A stretch of DNA of 64,000 nt from Moritella marina ATCC 15381 (GCF_008931805.1 NZ_CP044399.1:1364001-1428000), one strand, 5' to 3'; positions 41,722 through 51,473 are shown, counted from the stretch's first letter. A program made the numbers and translations. The notes: generated from the sequence alone by a model not told the origin.

Positions 41722-42495
41722 ATGCTAGTAGATTCTCATTGCCATTTAGATGGTCTAAATTACGATACCATTCATACTGATCTTGCAGATGTTGTGAACA
41801 AAGCAACAGAGCGCGGAGTTTCACATTTATTAAGTGTGTCAGTTACCTTACCGCGTTTTAAAACTATGATCGAATTGATTGCTGATTTTGATAATATCCA
41901 TGCCTCATGTGGGGTTCACCCCCTGAACCTTGAAGATGAATACGAAAAGTTGGAATTATTAGCGCTAGCAAGTAATGACAAGGTTGTGGCGATTGGTGAA
42001 ACAGGTTTAGATTATTTCTATTCACCTGAAAACAAAGATATCCAGCAAGCGTCATTCCGTAATCATATTCAAGTGGCGATTGAGCTGAAAAAGCCTTTAA
42101 TTATCCATACGCGTGGTGCTGTTGATGACACTATCCGGATCTTAAGAGAAGAGGGGGCAGAGAAAATTGGTGGCGTTATCCATTGTTTCACTGAGTCTGA
42201 CGCAATGGCCGCAGCGGTATTGGAAATGGGTTTCTATATCTCAATATCAGGTATTGTGACGTTTAAATCAGCAAAAGATTTACAGGCTGTTGTTAAAACA
42301 ATCCCTGCGGACCGATTACTGGTTGAAACCGATTCTCCATACCTCGCTCCTGTGCCATACCGTGGTAAAGAGAATCAACCTGCATATGTACGCGCTGTTG
42401 CCGAGTTTGTTGCTGATCTACGTGGTGTAAGCTTTGCTGAACTAGCAGAAACAACAACAGAGAACTACTTTAAGCTGTTTAACGCTAAGAAGTAA
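41722..42495 (+). CDS. TatD-family metal-dependent hydrolase (YcfH-like)
   Basis: A 257-residue TIM-barrel hydrolase. Metal ligands appear in VDSHCHLDGL, GETGLDYFY, IIHTRGA, IHCFTES and VETDSPYLAP. TatD proteins act as 3'-5' exonucleases or deoxyribonucleases; the holB-adjacent copy is YcfH in E. coli. It starts directly after the holB stop. Confidence 0.93.
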   Translation: MLVDSHCHLDGLNYDTIHTDLADVVNKATERGVSHLLSVSVTLPRFKTMIELIADFDNIHASCGVHPLNLEDEYEKLELLALASNDKVVAIGETGLDYFYSPENKDIQQASFRNHIQVAIELKKPLIIHTRGAVDDTIRILREEGAEKIGGVIHCFTESDAMAAAVLEMGFYISISGIVTFKSAKDLQAVVKTIPADRLLVETDSPYLAPVPYRGKENQPAYVRAVAEFVADLRGVSFAELAETTTENYFKLFNAKK

Positions 42496-42684
42496 TTTCG
42501 ACTTGATATTGAAATCACGCTCAAATCTTGAAGAAGATGTTGAGTGTGGTATTATCTGCGCAAATTATCAGTACCAACTACTAGTACTATGTTGATCAGC
42601 TAGTAGTTCAATGTTGATGAATTACCAGTAAGGCCTTGATATTCGTCTGACGAGTTATCGAATTAATCATTATTTGGAGGCATT

Positions 42685-42936
42685 TTGGCCCATTTAGTTA
42701 CCTATACGTATAAAAAACAAGATAAGAAAATTCCATTTTCATACAGACAGTTTCACCATATCTATGAAGCGGCAGCTGCAGAAGAAGGCATCGACCTAAC
42801 ACAATATTTGATAATGGAAAAACAAGTTGAAGATGTATCGAAAGGTACGAAAGCCGTAAGAGAGTTCCGTAAAAATCATTTTACTAAACTAGGCTTTACT
42901 AACGTATGGTTTATTAAAGACGGTATTGAAGAATAA
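42685..42936 (+). CDS. DUF2960 family small protein
   Basis: An 83-residue soluble protein starting at TTG with GGAGG four bases before it. Its charged, helical sequence (TYKKQDKKIPFSYRQFHHIYEAAAAEEGI, interrupted here only for length) resembles the DUF2960 family of Vibrio and Shewanella. Function unknown. It stands alone between tatD and the DUF2062 gene. Confidence 0.7.
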   Translation: MAHLVTYTYKKQDKKIPFSYRQFHHIYEAAAAEEGIDLTQYLIMEKQVEDVSKGTKAVREFRKNHFTKLGFTNVWFIKDGIEE

Positions 42937-42984
42937 CGAATAAATGATAATTTTGTGGTCAACGGATTTGGCCACAGACATCCT

Positions 42985-43025
42985 ATCTACATCTACATCT
43001 ACATCTACATCTACATCTACATCTA
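42985..43025. repeat. Hexanucleotide microsatellite (ATCTAC)n
   Basis: Six perfect ATCTAC units followed by a partial seventh (ATCTAG). It lies in non-coding DNA 49 bases past the DUF2960 stop. Repeats like this can change length by slippage. Confidence 0.95.
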
Positions 43026-43172
43026 GCGCTTCACCTCTCTTGATTTTTTAACCTACATAGTTTGCATCAGTTTTATTTGATGTTAGTGGCTTTACAGTGT
43101 TTAAAGAACAGCCCGCTAAGATATATCGCGAATGTCTTTGCTGCTTAAACTCGAAAAATAAAGACAATAAAA

Positions 43173-43205
43173 AAGGCCACATCACTGATTTAGTGTTGTG
43201 GCCTT
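43173..43205 (-). terminator. Terminator of the DUF2062 gene
   Basis: AAGGCCACA / TGTGGCCTT with an inner ACTGATTTAGT stem-loop. On the minus strand it is followed by a T-run, just past the DUF2062 stop. Confidence 0.85.
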
Positions 43206-43219
43206 CGCATTTCTTATTG

Positions 43220-43738
43220 TTATTTTGTGCGTGACGCTTTACGTTTGTTCCATGCGTTGATTATCTTCCAACGCCATAGCCAGCGGATACTAAAATAACC
43301 AAGAATAGAAAAGAATGTACCCGAGACAAAGCAGCCCAACAAAAATGCAGGACCATACAATGATATTGCCTGTATCAACCATTCCATCGTTAATTCAAAA
43401 GAGAATGGATGTACGGGTACTTGTAATATCCATGCGCCTAGGATATAAGTGCCATAAAACATGGGCGGCATTGTCACAGGGTTGGACAGCCACACAAGAG
43501 CGACAGAGAGCGGTAAGTTAACCCGAAATAAAATCGCAAAACCAGCAGCTAACAACATCTGGAAAGGAACGGGTACAAAGGCCATAAATAGACCGACAGC
43601 AAAAGCACCCGCAGCAGAGCGACGATTTAAGTGCCAAAGGTTTGCATTGTGCAGTAAATCACCAAATATTTTAAGGTGCTTATGCTCTTTGATTGACTCT
43701 GGGTCTGGGAGGTATTTCTTAATTAAATTCTTAGGCAT
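43220..43738 (-). CDS. DUF2062 membrane protein
   Basis: 172 residues from the ATG at 43738 (MPKNLIKKYLPDPESIK), which is where relatives begin; a TTG start at 43750 is also open. It has a basic N-terminus and three hydrophobic segments, with AGAFAVGLFMAFVPVPFQML and WLSNPVTMPPMFYGTYILG, the core of DUF2062. Function unknown. It is divergent from comEC, as in Vibrio and Shewanella. Confidence 0.85.
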   Translation of the reverse strand: MPKNLIKKYLPDPESIKEHKHLKIFGDLLHNANLWHLNRRSAAGAFAVGLFMAFVPVPFQMLLAAGFAILFRVNLPLSVALVWLSNPVTMPPMFYGTYILGAWILQVPVHPFSFELTMEWLIQAISLYGPAFLLGCFVSGTFFSILGYFSIRWLWRWKIINAWNKRKASRTK

Positions 43739-43766
43739 AATTCTAATCAAATGTCAGGGGTAATGA

Positions 43767-45362
43767 ATGACCTTTAAGGCCATACTACTTTCCATTACCA
43801 TATTAATAAGTATGTTCTTTATTGATATCGAACGTATTGAATATATAACGATAATGACAGTCGCTGCCTTTATCATTTTTTACTTGAAGATAACACCTAT
43901 ATTAGTATTGCTGTTTATTACTTTGTCTTGGTCTGTAATATATAAAAATAATGTAATAAATGAAGCAAATATGTTACTTATGAATACAAAGTGGCAATAC
44001 AAAGAATCATCAAAAATAGTAGTTGAAGACAATATCATAACAGCCGAACTAATAACATTAGTAAATAATAAAAATCGACTTTCGTTTGATGTAAACGTCA
44101 TTAGCATAAATGGGCAGGAGGCACCTTATTATCAACCTAGGCTTAGATTAAAGTGGCTAAACCCAGAATACCACTTCGAAGGAGAGCTTGGTATTGGCCA
44201 AATATGGCGATTTAAGATTCATCTTGTTGATACTAAAGCCTCTGGATTATTAGCGCATCATATACGCTATACAGGTTTTGTTGATAAAGGCGAAATCATC
44301 AACTCTAAGTTTAGTTTACGTGGAGAGTTGTACCAAGTATTTAAATCGCTCTTACCTGCTAACAGTAACCCCATGCTATACGCTTTAAGTTTTGGTGATC
44401 GGAGTTATATTAGTGATGCGTTATGGACGCAGTTTAAATTATTAGGTATTGGACATCTGGTTGCTATATCTGGTTTGCATATAGGGCTTATATTTGGATT
44501 TTGTTATACCTGTATACGCCAATTATTCAAGGTGTTTAATCTGCCTCATCAACTTTGTGTCACTTTAGTATTGAGTCTGTTTGCTGCCTTCTTTTATGCA
44601 TGGATCGCAGGATTTTCGTTACCAGCACTAAGAGCTATTATTTTATTGAGCATCCACAGCCTTTACCGTCTTCAATATTATAAAGTAACGCTATTACAGT
44701 TGTTCTCTATCATGTTATTTGTCACTTTAGTTGTTGATCCGTTGACTGTATTCTCGGTGAGTTTTTGGTTATCCTTTTCGGCTATGGCTGCTGTATTTAT
44801 ACTTGTTTGGTTAAATAAACAGCAGCAAACCGTTGATGAAGTCAGTGCATTTGATAACCAGGGCAACGTTATTAAATGTTGCTATCGTATTCACTGGTGT
44901 CGAATTAAGTTGTTGGTAAAGACAGTGGTAAGTAAGCTAACGTATCTTTGTCACAGCCAAGTATTATTGACATTATTTATGTTGCCGATGCAACTGTCGG
45001 TGTTCTCTGGTTTTAGCTTAATTTCTATCATAATCAACTTGATTTTCATTCCTGTTTTTAGTGTATTTGTATTACCGGTGCTGTTGGTCGCGGTACTCTT
45101 AGCCGTAATAGCGCCGCAGATTAGCGGCATATTACTGCTTGTTGTGAATGATGTATTAAATCGAACTCAAGCTATTTGGGGAAGGATAACGATAAATGAT
45201 GGTATTTGGATTGAGCAAGATCAGCTAATCAGTGATGTATTCCCTCAAGGAACAGTGCTTATCTTTATTCTATTTATAATGGGTTTTATCTTTAAACCAA
45301 TGCGCGTTACATTTAACTCATTGTGTCTGTTATTATTGCCCTTGTTGTTTATCGCGATTTGA
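43767..45362 (+). CDS. comEC: ComEC/Rec2-like DNA channel lacking the C-terminal hydrolase domain
   Basis: A 531-residue membrane protein. The N-terminal part has the DUF4131/OB-like periplasmic segment (~60-170). The competence domain follows (ALSFGDRSYIS, GIGHLVAISGLHIGLIFG, WIAGFSLPALRA), with about ten membrane segments. ComEC moves single-stranded DNA across the inner membrane. Proteobacterial members usually run to ~750-800 residues and end in a metallo-beta-lactamase-like nuclease domain; here the protein stops after the last membrane helices. No HxHxDH-type sequence follows in any frame before the next gene. It may be a natural short form or a decayed gene. Confidence 0.85.
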   Translation: MTFKAILLSITILISMFFIDIERIEYITIMTVAAFIIFYLKITPILVLLFITLSWSVIYKNNVINEANMLLMNTKWQYKESSKIVVEDNIITAELITLVNNKNRLSFDVNVISINGQEAPYYQPRLRLKWLNPEYHFEGELGIGQIWRFKIHLVDTKASGLLAHHIRYTGFVDKGEIINSKFSLRGELYQVFKSLLPANSNPMLYALSFGDRSYISDALWTQFKLLGIGHLVAISGLHIGLIFGFCYTCIRQLFKVFNLPHQLCVTLVLSLFAAFFYAWIAGFSLPALRAIILLSIHSLYRLQYYKVTLLQLFSIMLFVTLVVDPLTVFSVSFWLSFSAMAAVFILVWLNKQQQTVDEVSAFDNQGNVIKCCYRIHWCRIKLLVKTVVSKLTYLCHSQVLLTLFMLPMQLSVFSGFSLISIIINLIFIPVFSVFVLPVLLVAVLLAVIAPQISGILLLVVNDVLNRTQAIWGRITINDGIWIEQDQLISDVFPQGTVLIFILFIMGFIFKPMRVTFNSLCLLLLPLLFIAI

Positions 45363-45380
45363 ATTCATTTAGGATGATTT

Positions 45381-45722
45381 ATGAATAATGTTGTTAAAGC
45401 AGCTCTGTTGGCTGCGTTCTTGTTTCCTGGTGCTGCGCATTGGTGGTTAAAGAAATATTTAGTGGGTGCTATATTTGCTATTTTGGCGGTTGTTCCGCTC
45501 TATGTGATAATGGATACTACAATGACACAAACACAACTCATCATCGATAAGGTACTTCAATCTGGCGGGCAGATTGATTTGCTTAGCATACATGCATTGG
45601 TGACACAGCAAATGGCAAGTCTTGATACGCAAGACGTTTACCATGCAACTGTGATGCTACTTTGTGTCTGGTTGGTTAATGTATTAGACGCAATGAGACT
45701 CGCAAGAAAGCGTGAGCACTAA
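45381..45722 (+). CDS. Small membrane protein of unknown function
   Basis: A 113-residue protein with two N-terminal hydrophobic segments (LAAFLFPGAAHWWLKKYLVG and AIFAILAVVPLYVIM) and one near the C-terminus. The PGAAHWWLKKY motif recalls the PG-x-GH-x-Y pattern of TM2-like small membrane proteins, but I cannot name the family. AGGATG lies before the ATG, 18 bases after comEC. It overlaps the convergent yfcH-like gene by 4 bases. Confidence 0.7.
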   Translation: MNNVVKAALLAAFLFPGAAHWWLKKYLVGAIFAILAVVPLYVIMDTTMTQTQLIIDKVLQSGGQIDLLSIHALVTQQMASLDTQDVYHATVMLLCVWLVNVLDAMRLARKREH

Positions 45723-46624
45723 GCGTAAATCTCTGATAGTGCTTGGTCTAACGTATCATATTTAAATGTAAAACCGGCATCGACTAGGCGTGTGGGTATG
45801 ACTCGTTGTCCGTAAATAATGAGTTCAGCACGCTCGCCGAGTAATAAACGTAATACTAATACAGGTGTTGTTAAGCGTGCCTTCTTATTAAAGCAAGCGG
45901 CTAATTGAGTTGAAAATTCACGATTAGTAACAGCATTTGGTGCTGTAAGATTAAATGCACCAGAAAGCGATTTACTGTGTAATAAAAAATTGATGGCTGA
46001 GACCATATCTGCGATATGTATCCAGGACATGTATTGTTTGCCTTGCCCGATAGGGCCACCAAGTCCAAACTTAAACGGTAAGGCCATTTTTTGTAACGCG
46101 CCTTTATCTTTCGCTAATACAATGCCTGTTCTTATTATTGCTGTGCGGGTTAAAGGATTAGCCGCTCGGGCGAGCTCTTCCCAATGTGCGCACAAGTGAC
46201 TGGAATATTCAGGGTGGTAGTTAGCGTGTTTCTCATCAATAACTTGGTCATCTTGACGACCATAGACACCAATGGCAGAGCCACTAATAAAGACTTCTGG
46301 CGTAATTGTCTTAGTTGATATCAAATCAACCAGTTGCTGGGTTATCTCCCAACGACTCGATTCCAGAACATGCTTGTGTTTGTCACTCCACATTTTATCC
46401 ATAATAGGCGAGCCAGCTAGATTGATGACAGCGTCGACATGGATGTCCTTGGGTAATTCGTGGAGTTGTGTGATGAATTTTATGTTGTTACTCGGTATGT
46501 GTGCAAACGTACGCTTCGCTGTACTGACATTACGAGTTAACACTGTAAAGTTATAGTCTGTTTGGAAGCTATTTATAAATGCTTGGCCGATGAAGCCAGT
46601 GCCTCCCGTAATTAGTATATGCAT
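45719..46624 (-). CDS. TIGR01777-family NAD(P)-binding protein (YfcH-like)
   Basis: A 301-residue extended short-chain dehydrogenase-like protein. The nucleotide site is ILITGGTGFIGQAF; other family motifs are VINLAGSPIMDKMWSDKHK, GSAIGVYG and GPIGQGKQYMSWIHI. The C-terminal DUF1731-like tail is present (RVIPTRLVDAGFTFKY). It resembles E. coli YfcH; substrate unknown. Confidence 0.88.
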   Translation of the reverse strand: MHILITGGTGFIGQAFINSFQTDYNFTVLTRNVSTAKRTFAHIPSNNIKFITQLHELPKDIHVDAVINLAGSPIMDKMWSDKHKHVLESSRWEITQQLVDLISTKTITPEVFISGSAIGVYGRQDDQVIDEKHANYHPEYSSHLCAHWEELARAANPLTRTAIIRTGIVLAKDKGALQKMALPFKFGLGGPIGQGKQYMSWIHIADMVSAINFLLHSKSLSGAFNLTAPNAVTNREFSTQLAACFNKKARLTTPVLVLRLLLGERAELIIYGQRVIPTRLVDAGFTFKYDTLDQALSEIYA

Positions 46625-46709
46625 ATAGGTTACTCAGTAAGTTATGTTCCTTATAGTGTAGGTCATTTGAGTTTTTTATATAATAACATATAGTATATTT
46701 TCAATAAAA

Positions 46710-46742
46710 AAAGCAAGTTAGCCTATATGACTAACTTGCTTT
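46710..46742 (-). terminator. Terminator after the GT39 gene
   Basis: A perfect 12-bp stem AAAGCAAGTTAG / CTAACTTGCTTT with a 9-base loop. On the minus strand it is followed by a run of T, 44 bases past the GT39 stop. Confidence 0.9.
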
Positions 46743-46785
46743 AACTAACCCTGTTAATGACTAACAACCACGTATATCATCATTA

Positions 46786-48264
46786 TTAACTTGCTGTACA
46801 GAATACTAGTACCCGTTTTTTAGCCTCTTTGACAAGTTTGCATTGCGGTAAACTCTTGATTAGAAATGTAGTCTCGTTTGATTTACGTGTAACGAAATAG
46901 GTGTCTTTGGTAATCTCTTTCACTGCAACTTCGAGCTTTATCTTACGCTCAACAGCGACCCCTCGAGAATAAAATTGAGCCGAAAATGGACGTTTGTTGA
47001 TATAGATAAGTTCGCTATTTTGAGCTTGCGCCGACCACGTTTGCATTAAGCCTTTTTCAGACTGTTTACTTGTTACTTCTGTGCGTAATAAGATCGCGAT
47101 AATTAAAATCAATGCTGGTGCGATAAAACCTGTTTTATATACCTTGCTTGATAATGGGTTATTACGTTGGTATGTCACCATTAATAAAGCAAATGCAGGT
47201 AAAGAGGGCATTACATAACTCGAAAGAATGTTACCGCTGAATGTAAATAATAATAAGGGAGCTAATAACCAAGCCCATAAAAAACTCGTGTAACTTAGCT
47301 CGGTAGTATCGTCATCTTGCTGTGTTTTTGTTTCACGCTTGGTTTTGATTGTAACCTGTAAGCTTTTAACCCATTGGTAAATAAATATAGGTGTCCAAGG
47401 TAGGGCTGAAGCAATTGCAAATACCCAAATAGTACCCTTAATTTCTTTGTGTGCAGTACCGTATAGATCGCCTTGCCAACCACTTACCAAGAAACGCTTG
47501 ATATGTTCACCAATGATAAAATAGTTAAGAAAACCGGGTGACGAATATTCTGCAATAACGTACCAAGGTAAGCTTGTTGCAAGGAATAGTGGGATACCAG
47601 TTTTCCATGGTAAACTGCGGAACATGCTCATCCACGTTTTGTTAAACAGGGCCCAAATAAATAAGCTCATACCAATCAAGACTACTGCTAACGGCCCCTT
47701 GGCTAACATGCCTATTGTCAGACCAATAAAAAACAGATGGCCCCAAAAGGTTGATTTATTTTTATAATTAAGCCAAAAAGCCGCCATACTCAGGGTAATA
47801 CCTAGCGTTAGGGCTGTGTCGGTCATCACTGCACCTGCGACGACAATAAAAGTCGCAGTTGTGGCTAAGATACCTGCCGCTAACCATGCTTCTTGTTTTC
47901 GTTCTGAACTGATTCTTGAAGGCATTATTTTATAAGCCAGTAAACCTACGATTGACAAGATCAAACCACCTGCTAGTAAGTGTGGAAGCCGTACCGCAAA
48001 TTCGTTTAAGCCAAATACCGAAATACCTGCCGCGCTCATCCAAGTAAATAGTGGTGGCTTACCCCAAAAGGGTACGTTGTAATCGAACATTGGTGTGATC
48101 CAATTCCCCGTTTCAGCCATGATCCTCGCCATTTCACCATACCGAGCTTCGGTCGTGTCCATAAGCGGGAAGAACCCAAGGGTAAATAACCTGATCGCGA
48201 TTGCGGTAACGACGAGCGTGATTGCTATTTTCGTTAAAGATAGCTGGTTTACTGCTTTAGACAT
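46786..48264 (-). CDS. GT39-family (ArnT-like) lipid-sugar glycosyltransferase
   Basis: 492 residues from ATG 48264, 8 bases after the upstream GT2 stop and with AAGG in the ribosome-site position; a longer frame to 48375 would lie inside that gene. It has about eleven membrane segments and the catalytic periplasmic loop with DTTEARYGEMARIM and FWGKPPLFTW, typical of ArnT/PMT enzymes that move a sugar from an undecaprenyl carrier onto an acceptor such as lipid A. Paired with GtrB- and GtrA-like genes, it probably adds a single sugar to a surface lipid or glycan. Confidence 0.88.
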   Translation of the reverse strand: MSKAVNQLSLTKIAITLVVTAIAIRLFTLGFFPLMDTTEARYGEMARIMAETGNWITPMFDYNVPFWGKPPLFTWMSAAGISVFGLNEFAVRLPHLLAGGLILSIVGLLAYKIMPSRISSERKQEAWLAAGILATTATFIVVAGAVMTDTALTLGITLSMAAFWLNYKNKSTFWGHLFFIGLTIGMLAKGPLAVVLIGMSLFIWALFNKTWMSMFRSLPWKTGIPLFLATSLPWYVIAEYSSPGFLNYFIIGEHIKRFLVSGWQGDLYGTAHKEIKGTIWVFAIASALPWTPIFIYQWVKSLQVTIKTKRETKTQQDDDTTELSYTSFLWAWLLAPLLLFTFSGNILSSYVMPSLPAFALLMVTYQRNNPLSSKVYKTGFIAPALILIIAILLRTEVTSKQSEKGLMQTWSAQAQNSELIYINKRPFSAQFYSRGVAVERKIKLEVAVKEITKDTYFVTRKSNETTFLIKSLPQCKLVKEAKKRVLVFCTAS

Positions 48265-48271
48265 GTGACGA

Positions 48272-49342
48272 CTAACCTTGTTTATAATTTGGGTTATGTG
48301 TTTGATAGGTACTTTGATGAATGCTTTGATTATCATGTGATTCGAAGCGTACGCTTGGTTCTGTACAGCTTTCATTCATGACTATAAAGTTAGGGCGTTG
48401 TTTTGATTCAATAAACAAACGGCCGACATATTCCCCCATTAAGCCAATAGATAAAAGTTGTATACCGCCAAGTAAGAGCATGACGGTCATTAATGATGGA
48501 TATCCAGCAACAGGATCACCCCAGAACAGCGTTTTACTAACCAGGAATATAGCCATCATTAACGATACTACAGAGGTCACTACACCCGCGGCTGTTGCGA
48601 TGCGCAATGGTCGAATGCTAAAGGACGTGATCCCCTCAAAGGCAAGGTGGATCAGTTTTGTATAATTCCATTTAGTGGTACCTGCTTGACGGGCATCGCG
48701 ATCAAATTGTAGTGTACAAGTATTAAACCCAGGCCATGAAAGTAAGCCTTTCATAAAGCGATTTCGTTCTGGTAATGCGTTAATAACGTCAATGACTTTA
48801 CGATCTAACAATCTAAAGTCACCGACATTACGTGGCATGTCAATATCAGCTAAACGATTGATTAATTTATAAAATAGATGAGCTGTTGAACGTTTCAACC
48901 AATTTTCACCATGACGTTGTTTGCGTTGCATGTTGACGACATCATAACCATTTTCCCATTTATGGATCATTTGTGGGATTAGCTCGGGCGGATCTTGTAG
49001 ATCCGCATCAAGTAAAACGACTGCACGGCCTGTTGTATTGACTAAACCTGCTGTCATTGCCGCTTCTTTACCGAAATTACGACTCAGCTTAATACAGCGT
49101 ACAACATGCTTTTGTGCAGTGAAGTTGATGACTTGATCCCATGATCTGTCGTTGCTACCGTCATCCACGTAAATGATTTCACATGGCTCTGATAAAGTAT
49201 CCAGTACCGCGGTAATGCGTAGGTGACAGTCGGTTAGTACTTCATCTTCATTAAAAAATGGGATGACGATAGATAATAGAGGTGTCTCTTTGGTTTTAAG
49301 GACATCTCGATGCTCTGTAATCGATGTAATACTGGCTGGCAT
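48272..49342 (-). CDS. GtrB-like polyprenyl-phosphate glycosyltransferase
   Basis: A 356-residue GT2 protein: SIVIPFFNEDEVL, YVDDGSNDRS, the DXD-type LLDADLQDPPELI, and two C-terminal membrane segments (~250-275, 290-315). This is the GtrB/DPM1 type that makes undecaprenyl-phosphate sugar on the cytoplasmic face. It is the first gene of a two-gene unit with the GT39 enzyme, divergent from the response regulator. Confidence 0.92.
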   Translation of the reverse strand: MPASITSITEHRDVLKTKETPLLSIVIPFFNEDEVLTDCHLRITAVLDTLSEPCEIIYVDDGSNDRSWDQVINFTAQKHVVRCIKLSRNFGKEAAMTAGLVNTTGRAVVLLDADLQDPPELIPQMIHKWENGYDVVNMQRKQRHGENWLKRSTAHLFYKLINRLADIDMPRNVGDFRLLDRKVIDVINALPERNRFMKGLLSWPGFNTCTLQFDRDARQAGTTKWNYTKLIHLAFEGITSFSIRPLRIATAAGVVTSVVSLMMAIFLVSKTLFWGDPVAGYPSLMTVMLLLGGIQLLSIGLMGEYVGRLFIESKQRPNFIVMNESCTEPSVRFESHDNQSIHQSTYQTHNPNYKQG

Positions 49343-49491
49343 ATTAAAATTCCGAAGTGGATGCTAATGCGCTGATTTTAGTTAAGGCCATGTGGAATAA
49401 ATGTTTTCGACAAGTTTTTTACATTTTTACATTAATTCGACATGGGGTTTGGCATAATAAAGGCGTAATCAATTTAGTGGGTTAAGCTATT

Positions 49492-50163
49492 ATGAAAATA
49501 TTGTTAGTCGAAGATCATCAAGACATCGCGGGGATCATTTTTGATTTTTTTGAAATCAAAGGTTACACCTTAGATTATGCACAAGATGGTGTGCATGGTT
49601 ATGAACTTGCTAGTAATAATTATTATGATTTAATTATCTTAGACGTACAAATGCCTCGCATGGATGGACTGACTGTTTGCCAAAAATTAAGAGAGCAGGG
49701 TGATGATACGCCTATCCTAATGTTAACAGCACGAGATACCCGAGAGGATACATTGGCCGGTTTTGATTGTGGTGCAGATGATTACCTTATTAAACCGTTT
49801 GACCTTGATATTCTTGGCGCGCGGATCCAAGCTTTACATCGTCGACGTAGCGGTAAAAATGCAGCTAAAATATTAACGTTTAAAGATTTATCGTTAGATT
49901 TAAAAACGCATATCGCTTCTCGTAATGGCTGTAATTTTGACCTAAACCCGACTCAATTTACGATTTTGAAATTGTTAATGATGAGAAACCCTGAAATTGT
50001 CACTAAAAATGAAATCATTAATGCTATCTGGGGGGAAGATGAACCAGAAGGCGATATTCTTCGTAGTCATATTTACCAACTACGTAATCAAGTTGATAAG
50101 CCGTTTCAGCAGCAATATATTAAAACCTTATCAAAAATCGGTTACCAACTTGTCTCTGTATAA
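49492..50163 (+). CDS. OmpR-family response regulator
   Basis: A 223-residue regulator. The receiver has the phospho-acceptor Asp51 (LIILDVQMPRMDG), the acidic pair in VEDHQD and the Lys in LIKPFD. The C-terminal winged helix ends LRNQVDKPFQQQYIKTLSKIGYQL. It is followed 20 bases later by its kinase. The divergent gtrB-like gene and the nearby gtrA suggest it controls lipid-sugar modification. Confidence 0.93.
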   Translation: MKILLVEDHQDIAGIIFDFFEIKGYTLDYAQDGVHGYELASNNYYDLIILDVQMPRMDGLTVCQKLREQGDDTPILMLTARDTREDTLAGFDCGADDYLIKPFDLDILGARIQALHRRRSGKNAAKILTFKDLSLDLKTHIASRNGCNFDLNPTQFTILKLLMMRNPEIVTKNEIINAIWGEDEPEGDILRSHIYQLRNQVDKPFQQQYIKTLSKIGYQLVSV

Positions 50164-50183
50164 CATTAAATTTAGGGTTTAAT

Positions 50184-51437
50184 ATGGCAAAGGTTCGTTC
50201 GGCTAAACAGCTCACGTTTATTTATTTTTCAATTGTTGCGTTTGTTATTATATTGATCCATGGGACAGTGCTTGACTCAACGTTGGAAAGTATTGAAAAG
50301 TTAAGTATTCAGAATCGACTGTTATTACAAAAAGAATCGATTGTAGAAAAATCAAAGTTGAGTGACAAAGCAAGGTCGTTTAAAATTGATGAATTTACGA
50401 CTGGCTATATTGACCGTGTTACTTTACCTGGGCTAGTGGATGAAAATATATTTTTACCTGTTGATGAAGCTGTAGAAATACAGCAGAAAAACTCTCTAGG
50501 TACGGAATTCTTTATAATGAAACTTGCTGTATCAGGCCAGCAAGAATCATTTATTTATGTTGTCCATAATGATCCTGCATTTGAACTGGGTGAAGAAGAG
50601 ATCATGTGGACACAATCATCGCAGTCATTGACTTCATTGGTACTTTTACTGATTGCACTGCTTGTGGTTATGCGTATTTCTGAGCGTTTAACTGCACCGC
50701 TCTCCGTTTTTGCCAAACAAATTGCGTCTCGATCGCCTGATGATACGAGTGATATTGAACTTCCCAGCGGTATTGCGACCAAGGAGTTATTACAGCTTGT
50801 GGATAGCTATAACAAGAATCAACAGCAGAAGAACGCGTTAATTGAACGAGAGCGTGCGTTTAATCGCATGGCAAGTCATGAATTACGCACCCCATTAATG
50901 GTGATGAAAGGGGCGACTAATTTATTGAGTTATAGCAATGAACCTGAATTTATCAAAAAGCAGCAAATTCGTTTACAAAGTGCAACGAATGAAATGAATG
51001 ATTTTATTGATGCGTTACTGTCTCTAACCAAGTCCGAACAAGATTTAGCATTATCTCAACGGCTGTTAAATAAAGATGAAATAATGGCTATTGTTGATAC
51101 CCATAGCGCATTATTGAATGCCAAACCTGTGGTCGTTAATATTGAAATAAAGCAGAAACTTGTACTTTCGATGCCAGAGGTTGCGTTTAAGTTATTATTG
51201 GGTAACTTATTAAAAAATGCTTTTCATTGTACCGCTATTGGTGAAGTTAATATCGTCGTTGATGATCAGTCTGTATCAGTTATAGATACGGGGTGTGGCC
51301 TTTACAATAAACAGCGAGGTGATGAGGGACATGGCTTAGGTTTACTGATTACCAGAGATATTTGTCGTAAATATAACTGGCAATTTGAATTGAAGAATAT
51401 TGATGCTGGTGGCTGTTGTGCAACTATTTTTACATAA
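50184..51437 (+). CDS. Sensor histidine kinase
   Basis: A 417-residue kinase with a membrane segment (~13-32), a periplasmic domain (~33-150), a second membrane segment (~150-170), a HAMP-like linker, HisKA with ASHELRTPL (His near 232) and an ATPase domain with NLLKNA, DTGCG and GHGLGL. The ATP lid is short. It pairs with the preceding regulator; the signal is unknown. Confidence 0.92.
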   Translation: MAKVRSAKQLTFIYFSIVAFVIILIHGTVLDSTLESIEKLSIQNRLLLQKESIVEKSKLSDKARSFKIDEFTTGYIDRVTLPGLVDENIFLPVDEAVEIQQKNSLGTEFFIMKLAVSGQQESFIYVVHNDPAFELGEEEIMWTQSSQSLTSLVLLLIALLVVMRISERLTAPLSVFAKQIASRSPDDTSDIELPSGIATKELLQLVDSYNKNQQQKNALIERERAFNRMASHELRTPLMVMKGATNLLSYSNEPEFIKKQQIRLQSATNEMNDFIDALLSLTKSEQDLALSQRLLNKDEIMAIVDTHSALLNAKPVVVNIEIKQKLVLSMPEVAFKLLLGNLLKNAFHCTAIGEVNIVVDDQSVSVIDTGCGLYNKQRGDEGHGLGLLITRDICRKYNWQFELKNIDAGGCCATIFT

Positions 51438-51473
51438 TACCGCGATGCATATGTCACCTATAGTGTGTCGCGG

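Noticed and set aside
48265-48375. Longer start for the GT39 protein
   Set aside because: It would overlap the end of the GtrB-like gene by over 100 bases; the ATG at 48264 directly follows that stop and has a ribosome site.
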